Shown here in pieces: positions 43,690 through 52,876 of a DNA stretch of 64,000 nucleotides. How positions within the stretch are numbered: position 1 is the stretch's first letter; each line of letters begins with the position of its first letter. The stretch covers positions 1-64,000 of the forward strand of contig CAMTPC010000003.1 in the NCBI GenBank assembly GCA_947074295.1, written 5' to 3'. The position numbers and the translations under genes are program-made. This DNA comes from an uncultured Bacteroides sp. (lineage in GTDB: Bacteria; Bacteroidota; Bacteroidia; Bacteroidales; Bacteroidaceae). The notes beneath the pieces are model-generated. The model was not told where the DNA came from. It saw nothing but the letters and a program-made list of their open reading frames with translations, and did not search any database.

Positions 43690-45606
43690 ATGAAAAAGAT
43701 ATTTACTCTTCTTAGTCTTTTCATTTGCTTTGCTTCGGCAAGCGCTTATACCGAAAGAAATTTACTGACCAGTAAATATGACATGCAACAACTAAAAGCG
43801 GCACTACTTTGTGATCAAAGCTGGGTGCCCTATCCTGCATACACTGACCGCACAGGTTGGAATGCCCTTTTGGGAGATGCTCGCGGAAACGTCATTGCGC
43901 ACGGTGAGAAACAGCTCGATTTTAAATGGAACGTAATTAAAGCCACCGACTACCTGGCCTATGAACGTACAGGCGAACGCATGATTATGCAAGATCCGTT
44001 CGAGGAAAATCGTCGTGGACTCAATGCGCTACTCTTAGCGGAGCTTGCCGAAGGCGAAGGACGATTCATGGATCAGATCATCAACGGTGTTTTCCAGGCT
44101 TGCGAAACCACTTCATGGACTATCTCAGCGCATGTGCCGCGTCAGACTTCACGTCGTTCGTTGCCCGATTGGCGTGAACCCGTTATCGACTTAACCTCGG
44201 CGGGCTATGGCATGACACTCTCTTGGATTTACTATTTTCTTCAAGATCAACTCAACCAGGTTGATCCAGCTATAGCCCAGCGCATCAAGTTCGAAGTAGA
44301 TCGCAGAGTGCTCCAGCCCTTTATCGATGACTTACCCTCATCTTGGTGGACAGCCAGCTATTGGAAGCCAGGCGATATTATCAACAATTGGAATCCTTGG
44401 TGCAATCACAACGTATTGCAATGTTTCCTTTTGGTAGAAGATGATTGTGAGCGTCTTACACAAGCGGTGTGGCAAGGCATGGAATCAGTCGATCGCTTCA
44501 TTAACTATGTGTCGGCAGATGGCGCTTGCGAGGAAGGACCATCTTACTGGGGACATGCCGCGGGCAAAATGTACGACTATCTGCAAGTGCTCTACTATGC
44601 TACCAATGGCGCCATCAACCTGTTTGATGAACCACAGGTACGCAACATGGGTGAATATATCTCTCGCTCCTATATCGGTGATGGTTGGGTGGTCAACTTT
44701 GCCGATGCTTCGGCAAAAGGTGGGGGAGATGCCGCTTTGATTTACCGTTATGGTGATGCTACTAATAGTAAAGAGATGAAACAGTTTGCCGCTTCGCTTT
44801 TGAAAGGTAAAAAGCCAACCATCTCCTATGGCAATGACACTTTCCGCTCGTTGGAATCCATGCGTAGTTATCAGCCCTTGCAACAAGTGTCGCCCATACA
44901 TCAGCACCCCACTTGTACATGGTATCCCGAAACACAATTCTGCTACATGACCAATCGTGATGGTTTGTTTTTTGCGGCTAAGGGTGGTCACAACAACGAA
45001 AGCCACAACCACAATGATGTAGGCACCTTCCTGCTCTATGCCGATAACAAACCCTTGTTGATTGATGCTGGTGTAGGAACTTATACAAAAAAGACATTCA
45101 GCCCCGAACGTTACACCATCTGGACCATGCAGACCAATTATCACAATCTGCCCCTCATCAATGGCTATGCACAGCAGTTTGGCCGCGAGTTTAAAGCTAC
45201 AAACCCTCAATGCAATGCCAAGAAATCCACATTCAGTCTAGATATTGCATCAGCCTATCCAGCCGAAGCAGGTATAGATAGCTATAACAGACAATACACC
45301 TTAAAAGGCAAGACGCTCATCATCAACGATGCCTATCGTCTCAAAGAGGTTAAGGCTGACAATCAGTTGGTGTTTCTCACCGCTGTCTCTCCTACACAGA
45401 CAGCCGATGGAAAGCTACTTATTGCGGTCGATGGGATTGAAGCCACTCTTCACTATCCTTCGGGATGGCAGGTAGTCACAGAGCCTATCCATCTTGATGA
45501 TAAGCGCCTCTCCAATGTATGGGGCGAAAATATCTATCGCACTGTTTTGACACAAACCAATACACCTGCACAGGGTAGGTTTGAAATCAAGATCGTGAAG
45601 CATTGA
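43690..45606 (+). CDS. Heparinase II/III-like polysaccharide lyase, periplasmic
   Basis: This is a 638-residue exported protein with signal peptide ending around ASASA (residue 19). An alpha/alpha toroid (about 50-390, with WNPWCNHNVLQCFLLVEDD near 238 and EEGPSYWGHAAGKMYDYLQ near 280) is followed by the heparinase II/III beta-sandwich (about 410-638). That part contains the hallmark GGHNNESHNHNDVGTF (His439 to Asp443) and LLIDAGVGTYT. Family members cleave uronate-containing glycans by beta-elimination, but some act on other polymers or as hydrolases. It stands alone without SusC/SusD, sulfatase or regulator beside it, so the substrate is unknown. It does not belong to the mannan locus. Confidence 0.82.
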   Translation: MKKIFTLLSLFICFASASAYTERNLLTSKYDMQQLKAALLCDQSWVPYPAYTDRTGWNALLGDARGNVIAHGEKQLDFKWNVIKATDYLAYERTGERMIMQDPFEENRRGLNALLLAELAEGEGRFMDQIINGVFQACETTSWTISAHVPRQTSRRSLPDWREPVIDLTSAGYGMTLSWIYYFLQDQLNQVDPAIAQRIKFEVDRRVLQPFIDDLPSSWWTASYWKPGDIINNWNPWCNHNVLQCFLLVEDDCERLTQAVWQGMESVDRFINYVSADGACEEGPSYWGHAAGKMYDYLQVLYYATNGAINLFDEPQVRNMGEYISRSYIGDGWVVNFADASAKGGGDAALIYRYGDATNSKEMKQFAASLLKGKKPTISYGNDTFRSLESMRSYQPLQQVSPIHQHPTCTWYPETQFCYMTNRDGLFFAAKGGHNNESHNHNDVGTFLLYADNKPLLIDAGVGTYTKKTFSPERYTIWTMQTNYHNLPLINGYAQQFGREFKATNPQCNAKKSTFSLDIASAYPAEAGIDSYNRQYTLKGKTLIINDAYRLKEVKADNQLVFLTAVSPTQTADGKLLIAVDGIEATLHYPSGWQVVTEPIHLDDKRLSNVWGENIYRTVLTQTNTPAQGRFEIKIVKH

Positions 45607-45684
45607 TAGGCTATCCCAATAAATAAAATTGTCGTTTGATTTTTAATCATCCGTTTATACTAAAAACCCATTATTGAATACCCT

Positions 45685-45724
45685 TACTCGATCTGTTGAC
45701 TAGCCTTTGCTAGCCAATCGAGTA
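45685..45724 (+). other. First of two tandem hairpins after the lyase gene
   Basis: TACTCGAT (45685-45692) pairs with ATCGAGTA (45717-45724), and inner CTAGC (45700-45704) pairs with GCTAG (45709-45713) over a 4-base loop. Its core sequence resembles that of the terminator hairpin immediately downstream. Confidence 0.55.
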
Positions 45725-45729
45725 CCTTT

Positions 45730-45778
45730 CCCCCGTTTGTTGATCAACCTTGCTCAGCAAACGGGGGATTTTATTTTA
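45730..45778 (+). terminator. Strong terminator after the heparinase II/III-like gene
   Basis: CCCCCGTTTG (45730-45739) pairs perfectly with CAAACGGGGG (45758-45767), followed by ATTTTATTTTA. Confidence 0.8.
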
Positions 45779-46012
45779 TCTATTACTAAAGCCTAAGAGC
45801 TTGTCATCTAGTAGATTGACCTTTTATTTCTATCCCTGAAAATATTACGACAATCAATACCAACTTTAAGCTTTACCATTGCGCCAAATGTTTTCATAAT
45901 AGTTTACATCACGATGCCATCGACTTGTAGTACAAGCTACATCACTATTTGCAGTTTCCCTCGTTTGCTAAAATCTCTCTCCTTCACGCTATCCCCCTTT
46001 ATAAAATATTTC

Positions 46013-46020
46013 TACCTTTG
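46013..46020 (+). promoter_or_regulatory. Candidate -7 box for mnmA cluster
   Basis: TACCTTTG matches TAnnTTTG, 24 bases upstream of the mnmA ATG. A -33 element is not evident. Confidence 0.4.
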
Positions 46021-46043
46021 TAATATATAAATGTTTTCACAGT

Positions 46044-47138
46044 ATGGATAAGAAGAAAGTATTGGTGGGGATGAGTGGAGGAATTGACAGTACTGCCACG
46101 TGTCTGATGCTGAAACAACAAGGCTATGATATCATAGGCTTGACCATGTGGGTATGGGGAGATAAACCGATTGAAGCCGTAGAGTTGGCTGCCCGTATGG
46201 GTATAGAACATCATATAGCTGATGAGCGCGAAGCCTTCAAAACGATCGTGGTAAAAGATTTTATTGACGAATACCGCAATGGTCGCACCCCTAATCCATG
46301 CGTGATGTGCAATCCACTTTTCAAATTCCGAATACTTACCGAGTGGGCCGACCGCTTGGGGTGTGCCTATATCGCTACTGGTCATTACTCGCGCATCGAG
46401 CAGATGGATGGGCGCTATTATATTGTTATGGGTGATGACGAAAAGAAGGATCAATCTTATTTTCTTTGGCGACTCAGCCAAGACGTATTGTCGAGATGCA
46501 TCTTTCCCCTGGGTGATTATACCAAAGTGACTGTCCGCGAATACTTGGCTACAATGGGCTATGAAGCTAAGTCAAAAGAAGGGGAGAGCATGGAAGTTTG
46601 CTTTGTGAAAGGCGATTATCGCGACTTTCTGCGCGAACACTATCCAGCCCTTGATACCGAGATAGGTGCAGGCTGGTTTGTAAACTCTAATGGAGTGAAG
46701 CTGGGTCAGCACAAAGGATGTGCCTATTACACCATCGGTCAGCGCAAAGGCTTAGAGATAGCTTTAGGTAAACCAGCTTATGTTCTTCGTATCAATCCTG
46801 AAAAGAACACAGTGATGCTAGGTGATATAGAACAGCTCAAAGCCGAATATATGTTGACAGAACAAGATGCCTTGATAAGTGAAGCTGAAGTGATGAACTG
46901 TGAACACTTGAGCGTTCGAATCCGTTATCGTAGTAAACCTATACCTTGCCAAGTAGTACGTGTCAGCGCATCACAACTACTGGTTAAGTTTCTGGAAGAT
47001 GCTGCATCCGTGACACCTGGCCAGTCTGCCGTATTCTATGATGGGCGTCGTGTATTGGGAGGCGCATATATCGCCTCTCAAAAAGGTATTGGGCTAGTGA
47101 TCAGCCAACAACAAGAATATTTTAAAACAAATTCATGA
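46044..47138 (+). CDS. mnmA: tRNA-uridine 2-sulfurtransferase MnmA
   Basis: This 364-residue enzyme adds sulfur to C2 of the wobble uridine in tRNA-Lys, tRNA-Glu and tRNA-Gln. The PP-loop SGGIDS at 11-16 binds ATP. The two catalytic cysteines are Cys86 in TPNPCVMCN and Cys186 in MEVCFVKG, the latter forming the persulfide. A central beta-barrel ([17 protein letters not shown], about 225-242) and a C-terminal beta-barrel complete the fold. Bacteroidales often carry more than one mnmA copy, so this may not be the only one in the genome. Its end overlaps the next start by 4 bases (ATGA). Confidence 0.93.
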   Translation: MDKKKVLVGMSGGIDSTATCLMLKQQGYDIIGLTMWVWGDKPIEAVELAARMGIEHHIADEREAFKTIVVKDFIDEYRNGRTPNPCVMCNPLFKFRILTEWADRLGCAYIATGHYSRIEQMDGRYYIVMGDDEKKDQSYFLWRLSQDVLSRCIFPLGDYTKVTVREYLATMGYEAKSKEGESMEVCFVKGDYRDFLREHYPALDTEIGAGWFVNSNGVKLGQHKGCAYYTIGQRKGLEIALGKPAYVLRINPEKNTVMLGDIEQLKAEYMLTEQDALISEAEVMNCEHLSVRIRYRSKPIPCQVVRVSASQLLVKFLEDAASVTPGQSAVFYDGRRVLGGAYIASQKGIGLVISQQQEYFKTNS

Positions 47139-48499
47139 AATCTATAAACTGTTTACTACTCTCCCTTATTGGGTTATTGATGTCTGTAGGGCTTGCCGCG
47201 CAACCCACACCTCTGAAGTACCGTGTCTATCTAAAGGACAAGAATTATAATAAATATTCGATTGACAAGCCCCAAGAATTTCTTTCGGCCCGAGCTATCG
47301 AGCGTCGTAAGAGACAGCACATCGCTATTGACTCCACGGATTTGCCTGTGTCGCCTGCCTATATAGAGACGATAGTGATGACTGGTGGCAATGTGGTGAC
47401 CAAAGGGAAATGGAACAACTTCGTGACTGTAGCTGTGATAGATTCTATAGTAGCGGGGCAAATAGGCGAACTACCTTTCGTGAAGAAAGTAGAGCTGGTT
47501 TGGCGCCAACCGCCAGCACATAAACCTTCTGAAACGCACAAGCGCGACACTCTTATCAATGCACCTGCCAAAAGTAAAAGTCACTATGGCGTGGGCGAAG
47601 AGCAGATAAACATGTGCAATGGCAATAAACTGCACGAAGCGGGCTATAAAGGGCAAGGCATGATGATTGCTGTGATCGATGCAGGGTATCATAATATGGA
47701 CCGCATCACGGCTATGCAAAATGTAAAGGTAGCTGGCACAAAAGATTTTGTAAAGCCAGATTCTGATATTTATATGGAGAATAATCATGGCTTGGGCGTA
47801 CTGTCGTGCATGGCGATGAATGCTCCAGGCATCATGGTCGGTACCGCGCCCGAGGCAGAGTATCTGCTTCTCCGTAGCGAAGACGCTTACTCCGAACAGT
47901 TAGTGGAACAAGATTATTGGGCTGCCGCAGTAGAGTTTGCCGATAGTATTGGAGCTGATTTGGTAAATACATCTTTGGGCTACTACGCTTTCGATGATCC
48001 GCTGGACAACTATCGCTATAAACATCTTGATGGACACTTCTCCTTGATTTCTCGTCAAGCCTCGATGGTAGCAGATAAAGGTATGGTGATGGTATGTAGT
48101 GCCGGCAATTCGGGTGCCGGATCATGGAAAAAAATAACACCTCCTGGAGATGCCGAACATGTGCTCACGGTAGGTGCTGTAGAAAAGAGCCGTCTGCTGG
48201 CACCATTCTCCTCTGTAGGCAACACAGCCGATGGACGTGTGAAGCCCGATGTAGTGGCGATGGGCGCATTGACCCAAGTGATGGGGACAGATGGCAATAT
48301 ACGAATGGCCAACGGCACTTCTTTTGCCACCCCTGTGATATGTGGTCTGGTGGCTTGCTTGTGGCAGGCTTTACCCGATCTCACCGCCAAAGAAGTAATG
48401 GAAAAGGTACGTCATGCGGGTGATCGTTCAGATTTCCCAGACAATATCTATGGTTATGGCATCCCCGATTTTTGGAAAGCTTTTAACGAAAAGAAATGA
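47135..48499 (+). CDS. S8 family serine peptidase (subtilisin-like), exported
   Basis: This 454-residue subtilisin-fold protease has a signal peptide ending at GLAAQ (about 1-22). An N-terminal propeptide-like part (about 25-150) carries [11 protein letters not shown], a motif seen in Bacteroidetes S8 proteases. The catalytic domain (about 160-450) has Asp182 in VIDAGY, His218 in NNHGLG, the oxyanion Asn in CSAGNSG, and Ser396 in NGTSFATP. All catalytic residues are present. No type IX sorting domain is evident at the C-terminus, so it is probably periplasmic or outer-membrane-associated. It overlaps mnmA and xseA by 4 bases each. Confidence 0.9.
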   Translation: MKSINCLLLSLIGLLMSVGLAAQPTPLKYRVYLKDKNYNKYSIDKPQEFLSARAIERRKRQHIAIDSTDLPVSPAYIETIVMTGGNVVTKGKWNNFVTVAVIDSIVAGQIGELPFVKKVELVWRQPPAHKPSETHKRDTLINAPAKSKSHYGVGEEQINMCNGNKLHEAGYKGQGMMIAVIDAGYHNMDRITAMQNVKVAGTKDFVKPDSDIYMENNHGLGVLSCMAMNAPGIMVGTAPEAEYLLLRSEDAYSEQLVEQDYWAAAVEFADSIGADLVNTSLGYYAFDDPLDNYRYKHLDGHFSLISRQASMVADKGMVMVCSAGNSGAGSWKKITPPGDAEHVLTVGAVEKSRLLAPFSSVGNTADGRVKPDVVAMGALTQVMGTDGNIRMANGTSFATPVICGLVACLWQALPDLTAKEVMEKVRHAGDRSDFPDNIYGYGIPDFWKAFNEKK

Positions 48500-49746
48500 G
48501 CGAAGAGATATTGTCACTGCACGAACTTAACGCTTTAGTGAGGCGTGTTCTCGATGAATCATTACCCGAATCATGTTGGATCAGGGCCGAACTGAGTGAT
48601 GTGCGCCACAATGCCAATGGACACTGCTACTTGGAGTTTGTCCAGAAAGACGAGCGCAATGGCCAGCTTATTGCCAAAGCACGTGGCATGATCTGGAATC
48701 AAACCTTTGCACTACTCAAACCCTATTTTGAAGAAAGTACGGGACAGACTTTTGGCAATGGACTAAAAGTGCTGGTGGAGGTTTCTGTGCAGTTTCATGA
48801 ATTGTATGGATTCAGTCTCACTGTACACAATATAGATCCTACCTATACGGTAGGTGATATGGCACGCCGGCGCTTGGAAATCATTCGCCAGTTGGAAGAG
48901 GAAGGAGTGCTGACACTCAATAAAGAACTGGAGATGCCGATGCTCCCACAGCGGATTGCCGTCATCTCATCATCTACCGCTGCCGGATACGAAGACTTTT
49001 GTCATCAGCTGCAAAACAATGCCTATGACTTCGCTTTCCAAACTGTGTTATTCCCAGCCTATATGCAGGGAGCACAGGTCGAAGAATCTATCCTTAATGC
49101 ATTGCATCTGATCTATGATCGGATGGAGGAGTTTGATGTAGTGGTCATCATTCGTGGTGGAGGCGCCACTTCCGAACTGTCTTGTTTCGATTCTTATCTG
49201 TTGGCGGCAGCATGCGCGCAGTTTGATTTACCAATCATAGTAGGAATAGGACACGAGCGCGATGAGACGGTGCTCGACGCCGTGGCCAATGTAAGGGCAA
49301 AGACACCTACTGCTGCGGCAGAATATCTAATAGGGCGTGCTTATGATGCAGCTGCACGTCTATCTCTCCTTTCCAGTCGTATACATCAGGGAGTATCTGA
49401 GCGCATTACCAATGAATTTTCTCGTTTAGAACGTTTCCGACATCGTTTACCCTCGGTAGTGATACGTCGATTGGCAGCCGAAAAAACGCGTGTGGTGATG
49501 ACGGCGGGTGAATTGCAACGATCATCAAAAGCTTTGCTGTTGCGTCAAAACCACCGATTGGAACTGTTGAAACAACGTGTGTCGGATGCTTCACCCCAAC
49601 GGCTTTTGGCCAAAGGATATAGCATCACGCTGTGCAATGGAAAAGCCGTGAAAGATGTATCTCTATTAAATGAAGGCGAGGAGATTTCGACACGCGTGTG
49701 GAAGGGAGAATTAAAATCAATCATTACAACTAAAAAGCAAGACTAA
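48496..49746 (+). CDS. xseA: Exodeoxyribonuclease VII large subunit
   Basis: This is the 416-residue catalytic subunit of exonuclease VII, which degrades single-stranded DNA from both ends and acts in mismatch repair and DNA clean-up. The N-terminal OB-fold (about 5-105, LNALVRRVLDESLPESCWIRAELSDVR) precedes the nuclease core with IAVISSSTAAGYEDF (about 154-168), VVIIRGGGATSELSCFDSYLLAAA (about 216-240) and IGHERDETVLDAVANVRAKTPTAAAE (about 250-276). The C-terminus has a coiled coil and the LLAKGYSIT segment. It overlaps the peptidase gene by 4 bases and lies 3 bases ahead of xseB. Confidence 0.95.
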   Translation: MSEEILSLHELNALVRRVLDESLPESCWIRAELSDVRHNANGHCYLEFVQKDERNGQLIAKARGMIWNQTFALLKPYFEESTGQTFGNGLKVLVEVSVQFHELYGFSLTVHNIDPTYTVGDMARRRLEIIRQLEEEGVLTLNKELEMPMLPQRIAVISSSTAAGYEDFCHQLQNNAYDFAFQTVLFPAYMQGAQVEESILNALHLIYDRMEEFDVVVIIRGGGATSELSCFDSYLLAAACAQFDLPIIVGIGHERDETVLDAVANVRAKTPTAAAEYLIGRAYDAAARLSLLSSRIHQGVSERITNEFSRLERFRHRLPSVVIRRLAAEKTRVVMTAGELQRSSKALLLRQNHRLELLKQRVSDASPQRLLAKGYSITLCNGKAVKDVSLLNEGEEISTRVWKGELKSIITTKKQD

Positions 49747-49749
49747 TAT

Positions 49750-49959
49750 ATGGCAGTTAACAAAGATAGCTATGCACAAGCCATGGCAAGACTCGAAACC
49801 ATCGTGCGTCAGATAGATAGCAATGAACTGGATATTGACGAATTGGCAGGAAAATTGAAAGAAGCAAACGAAATTATTGAGTATTGTACTGCTAAACTCA
49901 ACAAGGTAGACCAGGAAGTAGAAAAAATGTTGGATGGAAAGGCGGATACTGAAGAATAA
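49750..49959 (+). CDS. xseB: Exodeoxyribonuclease VII small subunit
   Basis: This 69-residue helical protein binds the XseA coiled coil and is needed for a functional exonuclease VII. The pattern SYAQAMARLETIVRQIDSNELDIDELAGKLKEANEIIEYCTAKL matches the family's two-helix hairpin. It starts 3 bases after the xseA stop, which argues for coupled expression in the correct subunit ratio. Length is normal. Confidence 0.93.
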   Translation: MAVNKDSYAQAMARLETIVRQIDSNELDIDELAGKLKEANEIIEYCTAKLNKVDQEVEKMLDGKADTEE

Positions 49960-50006
49960 AAACTATATTTGCTTTTCAAAAAAATACTTAATTAATACAT
50001 CCCGAT

Positions 50007-51026
50007 ATGAAGGAATTAGACTGGTCGAATATCGGATTCGGCTATATGCCGACCGACTACAACGTGAGAATATACTATCGTAATGGCGAATGGGGTAAAC
50101 TCGAAATCAATAGCAGTGAGATGATTAGTATGCATATGGCTGCTACTTGTCTGCATTATGGTCAAGAAGCATTTGAGGGATTGAAAGCTTTCCGTGGTAA
50201 AGACGGTAAGATTCGCATCTTCCGTTTAGACGAAAATGCAGCTCGCCTGCAGAGAAGCTGCAATGGCATATTGATGCCCGAGCTTCCTACTGAGCGTTTC
50301 AAAGAAGCAGTACTCGAGGCGGTGAAACTAAATGAACGTTTTATTCCTCCCTACGAATCGGGTGCATCGCTCTATATTCGCCCTTTGATGATTGGCACTG
50401 GACCTCAGGTAGGTGTGAAACCTGCTAATGAATATTTATTCATCATTTTCGTAACGCCTGTAGGGCCTTACTTTAAAGGTGGCTTCTCGGCCAATCCGTA
50501 TGTTATCACACGTAAATACGACCGTGCTGCTCCTCACGGCACAGGTACATTTAAAGTGGGTGGAAACTATGCAGCTAGTCTACGTGCTAGCCGCGAAGCA
50601 CACGAGGCAGGCTATTCGGCTGAATTCTATCTGGATGCTCGTGAACACAAGTATATAGACGAATGTGGCGCCGCTAACTTCTTTGGTATTAAGAACAATA
50701 CTTATATCACACCGCTTTCTACATCTATCTTGCCATCTATCACCAACAAGAGCTTGATGCAATTGGCAACCGATATGGGTATGGAGGTAGAGCGTCGCCC
50801 TATCTTGGAAGAAGAGCTTTCTACATTCGAGGAAGCTGGTGCTTGTGGTACAGCTGCGGTTATCAGTCCTATCGCTAAAATAGATGACCCAGAAAAAGAC
50901 CATACATATATCATCGCTAAGGACGGCAAACCGGGTCCAGTGAGCACAAAACTATACAATAAATTGCGTGCCATACAGTATGGTGATGAACCCGATAAAT
51001 ACGGTTGGATCACTGTTGTAGAATGA
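50007..51026 (+). CDS. ilvE: Branched-chain amino-acid aminotransferase
   Basis: This 339-residue fold-type IV PLP enzyme transfers amino groups between branched-chain amino acids and 2-oxoglutarate, the last step of Val, Leu and Ile synthesis and the first of their breakdown. Signatures are LHYGQEAFEGLKAFRG (about 49-64), the PLP lysine region GTGTFKVGGNYAASL (about 179-193), EFYLDAREHKYIDECGAANFFG (about 208-230), and GACGTAAVISPI (about 280-291). The 339-residue length matches the class II bacterial BCAT. It begins 47 bases after xseB and may be on the same message. A strong terminator follows. Confidence 0.94.
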   Translation: MKELDWSNIGFGYMPTDYNVRIYYRNGEWGKLEINSSEMISMHMAATCLHYGQEAFEGLKAFRGKDGKIRIFRLDENAARLQRSCNGILMPELPTERFKEAVLEAVKLNERFIPPYESGASLYIRPLMIGTGPQVGVKPANEYLFIIFVTPVGPYFKGGFSANPYVITRKYDRAAPHGTGTFKVGGNYAASLRASREAHEAGYSAEFYLDAREHKYIDECGAANFFGIKNNTYITPLSTSILPSITNKSLMQLATDMGMEVERRPILEEELSTFEEAGACGTAAVISPIAKIDDPEKDHTYIIAKDGKPGPVSTKLYNKLRAIQYGDEPDKYGWITVVE

Positions 51027-51084
51027 AATGCTAAATCCTGCAACAGTTGCTAATCTTTAGTTGAATTATACCAAAGTATTATAA

Positions 51085-51130
51085 AAAAGCTTTCCGTTGA
51101 ACTTAAATGTTAAACGGAAAGCTTTTCTTT
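51085..51130 (+). terminator. Terminator after ilvE
   Basis: AAAAGCTTTCCGTT (51085-51098) pairs perfectly with AACGGAAAGCTTTT (51113-51126), with an inner AAC/GTT closing the loop and TTTTCTTT at the end. It is a long symmetric stem that could work in both directions. Confidence 0.88.
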
Positions 51131-51189
51131 ATCTGCGAAAACGCGGAGGCGAATTAGAATATACGATATATAGATACACGATAGACACT

Positions 51190-52347
51190 ATGATACAATT
51201 CAATAAAACACAACTTATCGATTCAGAAGCCATTCTCAATGCTGTATTGAAGAATGTCAATGCTTATGTCTTATTGATTAACTCAAAAGTAGAGGTGCTT
51301 TTCACCAACTATTATGAGCTAAACGGAAAGACTGTAGACGAAAGTGATGAAACCATAAGAGTGGGCGATTTGTTGCACTGTCTCAATGCGGAAAGTTCGG
51401 AAGGTGGTTGCGGGACGCATGCACTCTGTGCGCGATGTTCCATTCGCAAGGCTATCGAGTCGTCTTTCAAAGAAAATACAGGGTTTTCAACCATCGAAGA
51501 TAATCTAGAATTGATTATGGATGATGGTTCGGTGGCATGTTGTGATGTGAATGTGTCGGGTAAATTTCTTGAAAAAGCTGCTGAGCCGCAATTAGTGTTG
51601 ACCATTCATGATATTACTTTGCTTCGTCAAACACAAAAAGAGTTAGAAGTGGCGCGTCAGAAAGCTGAAGATGCCAATCTTTCAAAATCAGTATTTTTGT
51701 CTAATATGGGACACGAAATACGAAACCCTCTTAACGCTATTGTAGGTTTCTCCGAGTTACTTATGAATACTACTTCTCCAGAAGAGTGCAGTCAATACAT
51801 TGATATTATACGTCTCAACAATGGTTTGCTACAACAGCTTGTAGCAGATATTCTAGACCTTTCGAAAATAGAAGCTGGTACACTAGAACTCAATAACACG
51901 GATGTAGACATAAATTTATTGATGGCTGAGCTTGAACAGATACATCGCTTTAAATTATCTGAAGGAAACAGCCAACTTCATTTTATAAATAGATGTCCTG
52001 AACCAGGTTTCACGATACATATCGATCAACACCGTTTGATGCAAGTTATTAATAACTTCATAACTAATGCAATTAAGTTTACAGAGCAGGGAGAGATAGA
52101 GATGGGATATAGACCATGCAGTGAAGGATTGTACTTTTATGTGAAAGATACGGGAGATGGTATTCCGACCGATAAGCTAGGGTTGGTTTTTGATCGCTTC
52201 GTTTCCTTGCAAAAGAAAAATATAGGCACAGGACTTGGGCTCGCTATTTGCAAGACAATAGTTGAGAAGTTTGGTGGTAATATCGGTGTGAACTCAGTAT
52301 TGGGCGAAGGCTCTACATTTTGGTTTACTTTGCCCTATAAGAGATGA
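51190..52347 (+). CDS. PAS-domain sensor histidine kinase with cysteine cluster
   Basis: This is a soluble-looking histidine kinase of 385 residues from Met at 51190. A longer frame begins at 51097 inside the upstream terminator and was rejected. Residues about 15-145 form a PAS-like sensor holding Cys64, Cys74, Cys80 and Cys83 (HC-x9-C-x5-C-x2-C) and a CC pair at 117-118. A linker helix leads to HisKA with His175 in NMGHEIRNPLNA, and the HATPase domain shows NNFITNAIKF, DTGDGIP and GTGLGLAI. No membrane helix and no receiver domain are visible, and no response regulator gene is adjacent. The cysteine set suggests a metal, Fe-S or redox sensor (inference). Confidence 0.88.
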   Translation: MIQFNKTQLIDSEAILNAVLKNVNAYVLLINSKVEVLFTNYYELNGKTVDESDETIRVGDLLHCLNAESSEGGCGTHALCARCSIRKAIESSFKENTGFSTIEDNLELIMDDGSVACCDVNVSGKFLEKAAEPQLVLTIHDITLLRQTQKELEVARQKAEDANLSKSVFLSNMGHEIRNPLNAIVGFSELLMNTTSPEECSQYIDIIRLNNGLLQQLVADILDLSKIEAGTLELNNTDVDINLLMAELEQIHRFKLSEGNSQLHFINRCPEPGFTIHIDQHRLMQVINNFITNAIKFTEQGEIEMGYRPCSEGLYFYVKDTGDGIPTDKLGLVFDRFVSLQKKNIGTGLGLAICKTIVEKFGGNIGVNSVLGEGSTFWFTLPYKR

Positions 52348-52366
52348 AAATAGCTATTGTCTAGAA

Positions 52367-52690
52367 TCATCTGTCTAAATTATAGACAATAGGTGCGATG
52401 GGCTCTATCTTTAAATCAGGGAAATTCTCTTTCATCCATTTTGAACGGAGCATGAAGCCGGCAATCTTTTCTATATCCTCATCAGATAATGTTCGGAAGC
52501 CTTGCATCACTTCATGAGGCATTACATCATAGCCTATATATTTATTAAACAAGTCGCCATAATAAGCAGGGAAACGGGGGTCTCCATTTAATCTTCTTCT
52601 GAATAGACTAGCTGAATCTATTTCACCAATCACCCCCGTGAATGGATGTTCGGCTAGTAACTCATCCAAAATTTCTACGTTTGTTTTCAT
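52367..52690 (-). CDS. Small conserved-looking protein of unknown function
   Basis: This is a 107-residue soluble protein with no signal peptide or membrane segment, which I do not recognise. It is rich in charged and aromatic residues, with PRFPAYYGDLFNKYIGYD and a predicted helical LSDEDIEKIAGFMLRSKWMKENFPDL. A good Shine-Dalgarno GGAGG lies 7 bases before the ATG on the minus strand (52698-52702), which is unusual for this phylum and supports the start. It is convergent with the histidine kinase gene, 19 bases apart, and divergent from trmB. Coding appearance is good, function unknown. Confidence 0.7.
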   Translation of the reverse strand: MKTNVEILDELLAEHPFTGVIGEIDSASLFRRRLNGDPRFPAYYGDLFNKYIGYDVMPHEVMQGFRTLSDEDIEKIAGFMLRSKWMKENFPDLKIEPIAPIVYNLDR

Positions 52691-52824
52691 CTTCTATCCT
52701 CCATTTGTTTATTCCGATGTGTATGATTTCTATTGCTATTTGCAAATTAACTACTAAATATTTATAATCCTTAGTTTTTACCCGTATTATTGAGCATAAA
52801 AGGCTGTGATTTCTATCCGCCTAA

Positions 52825-52855
52825 TTGTGGGTTACAGCGAAAGTCTGTAATTTTG
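52825..52855 (+). promoter_or_regulatory. Promoter of trmB-mrp
   Basis: TTG (52825-52827), 20 bases, TAATTTTG (52848-52855) fits the Bacteroidetes pattern and places transcription start near 52862, downstream of an in-frame ATG at 52790. It therefore supports the trmB start at 52877. Confidence 0.55.
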
Positions 52856-52876
52856 CAGTGTAACCACATAAATGAT

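Larger units (their letters stand above)
45607..46043. other. Non-coding spacer of about 437 bases before mnmA
   Basis: The spacer holds two tandem hairpins (45685-45724 and 45730-45778), a 13-base palindrome CTTGTAGTACAAG (45924-45936) and the likely -7 box of mnmA (46013-46020). No convincing reading frame is seen. The stretch 45780-45990 shows nothing else recognisable. Confidence 0.5.

Noticed and set aside
44485-45210. 241-codon minus-strand open frame antisense to the heparinase II/III-like gene
   Set aside because: It lies wholly inside a well-supported gene and has no recognisable product. Likely a shadow frame.
51097-51189. Longer N-terminus of the PAS histidine kinase
   Set aside because: The upstream ATG sits inside the ilvE terminator stem (51085-51126), and the added residues are basic filler with no domain.
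52790-52876. Longer N-terminus of TrmB
   Set aside because: It would begin upstream of the likely promoter (52825-52855). MGKGKLEKF at 52877 fits the family.
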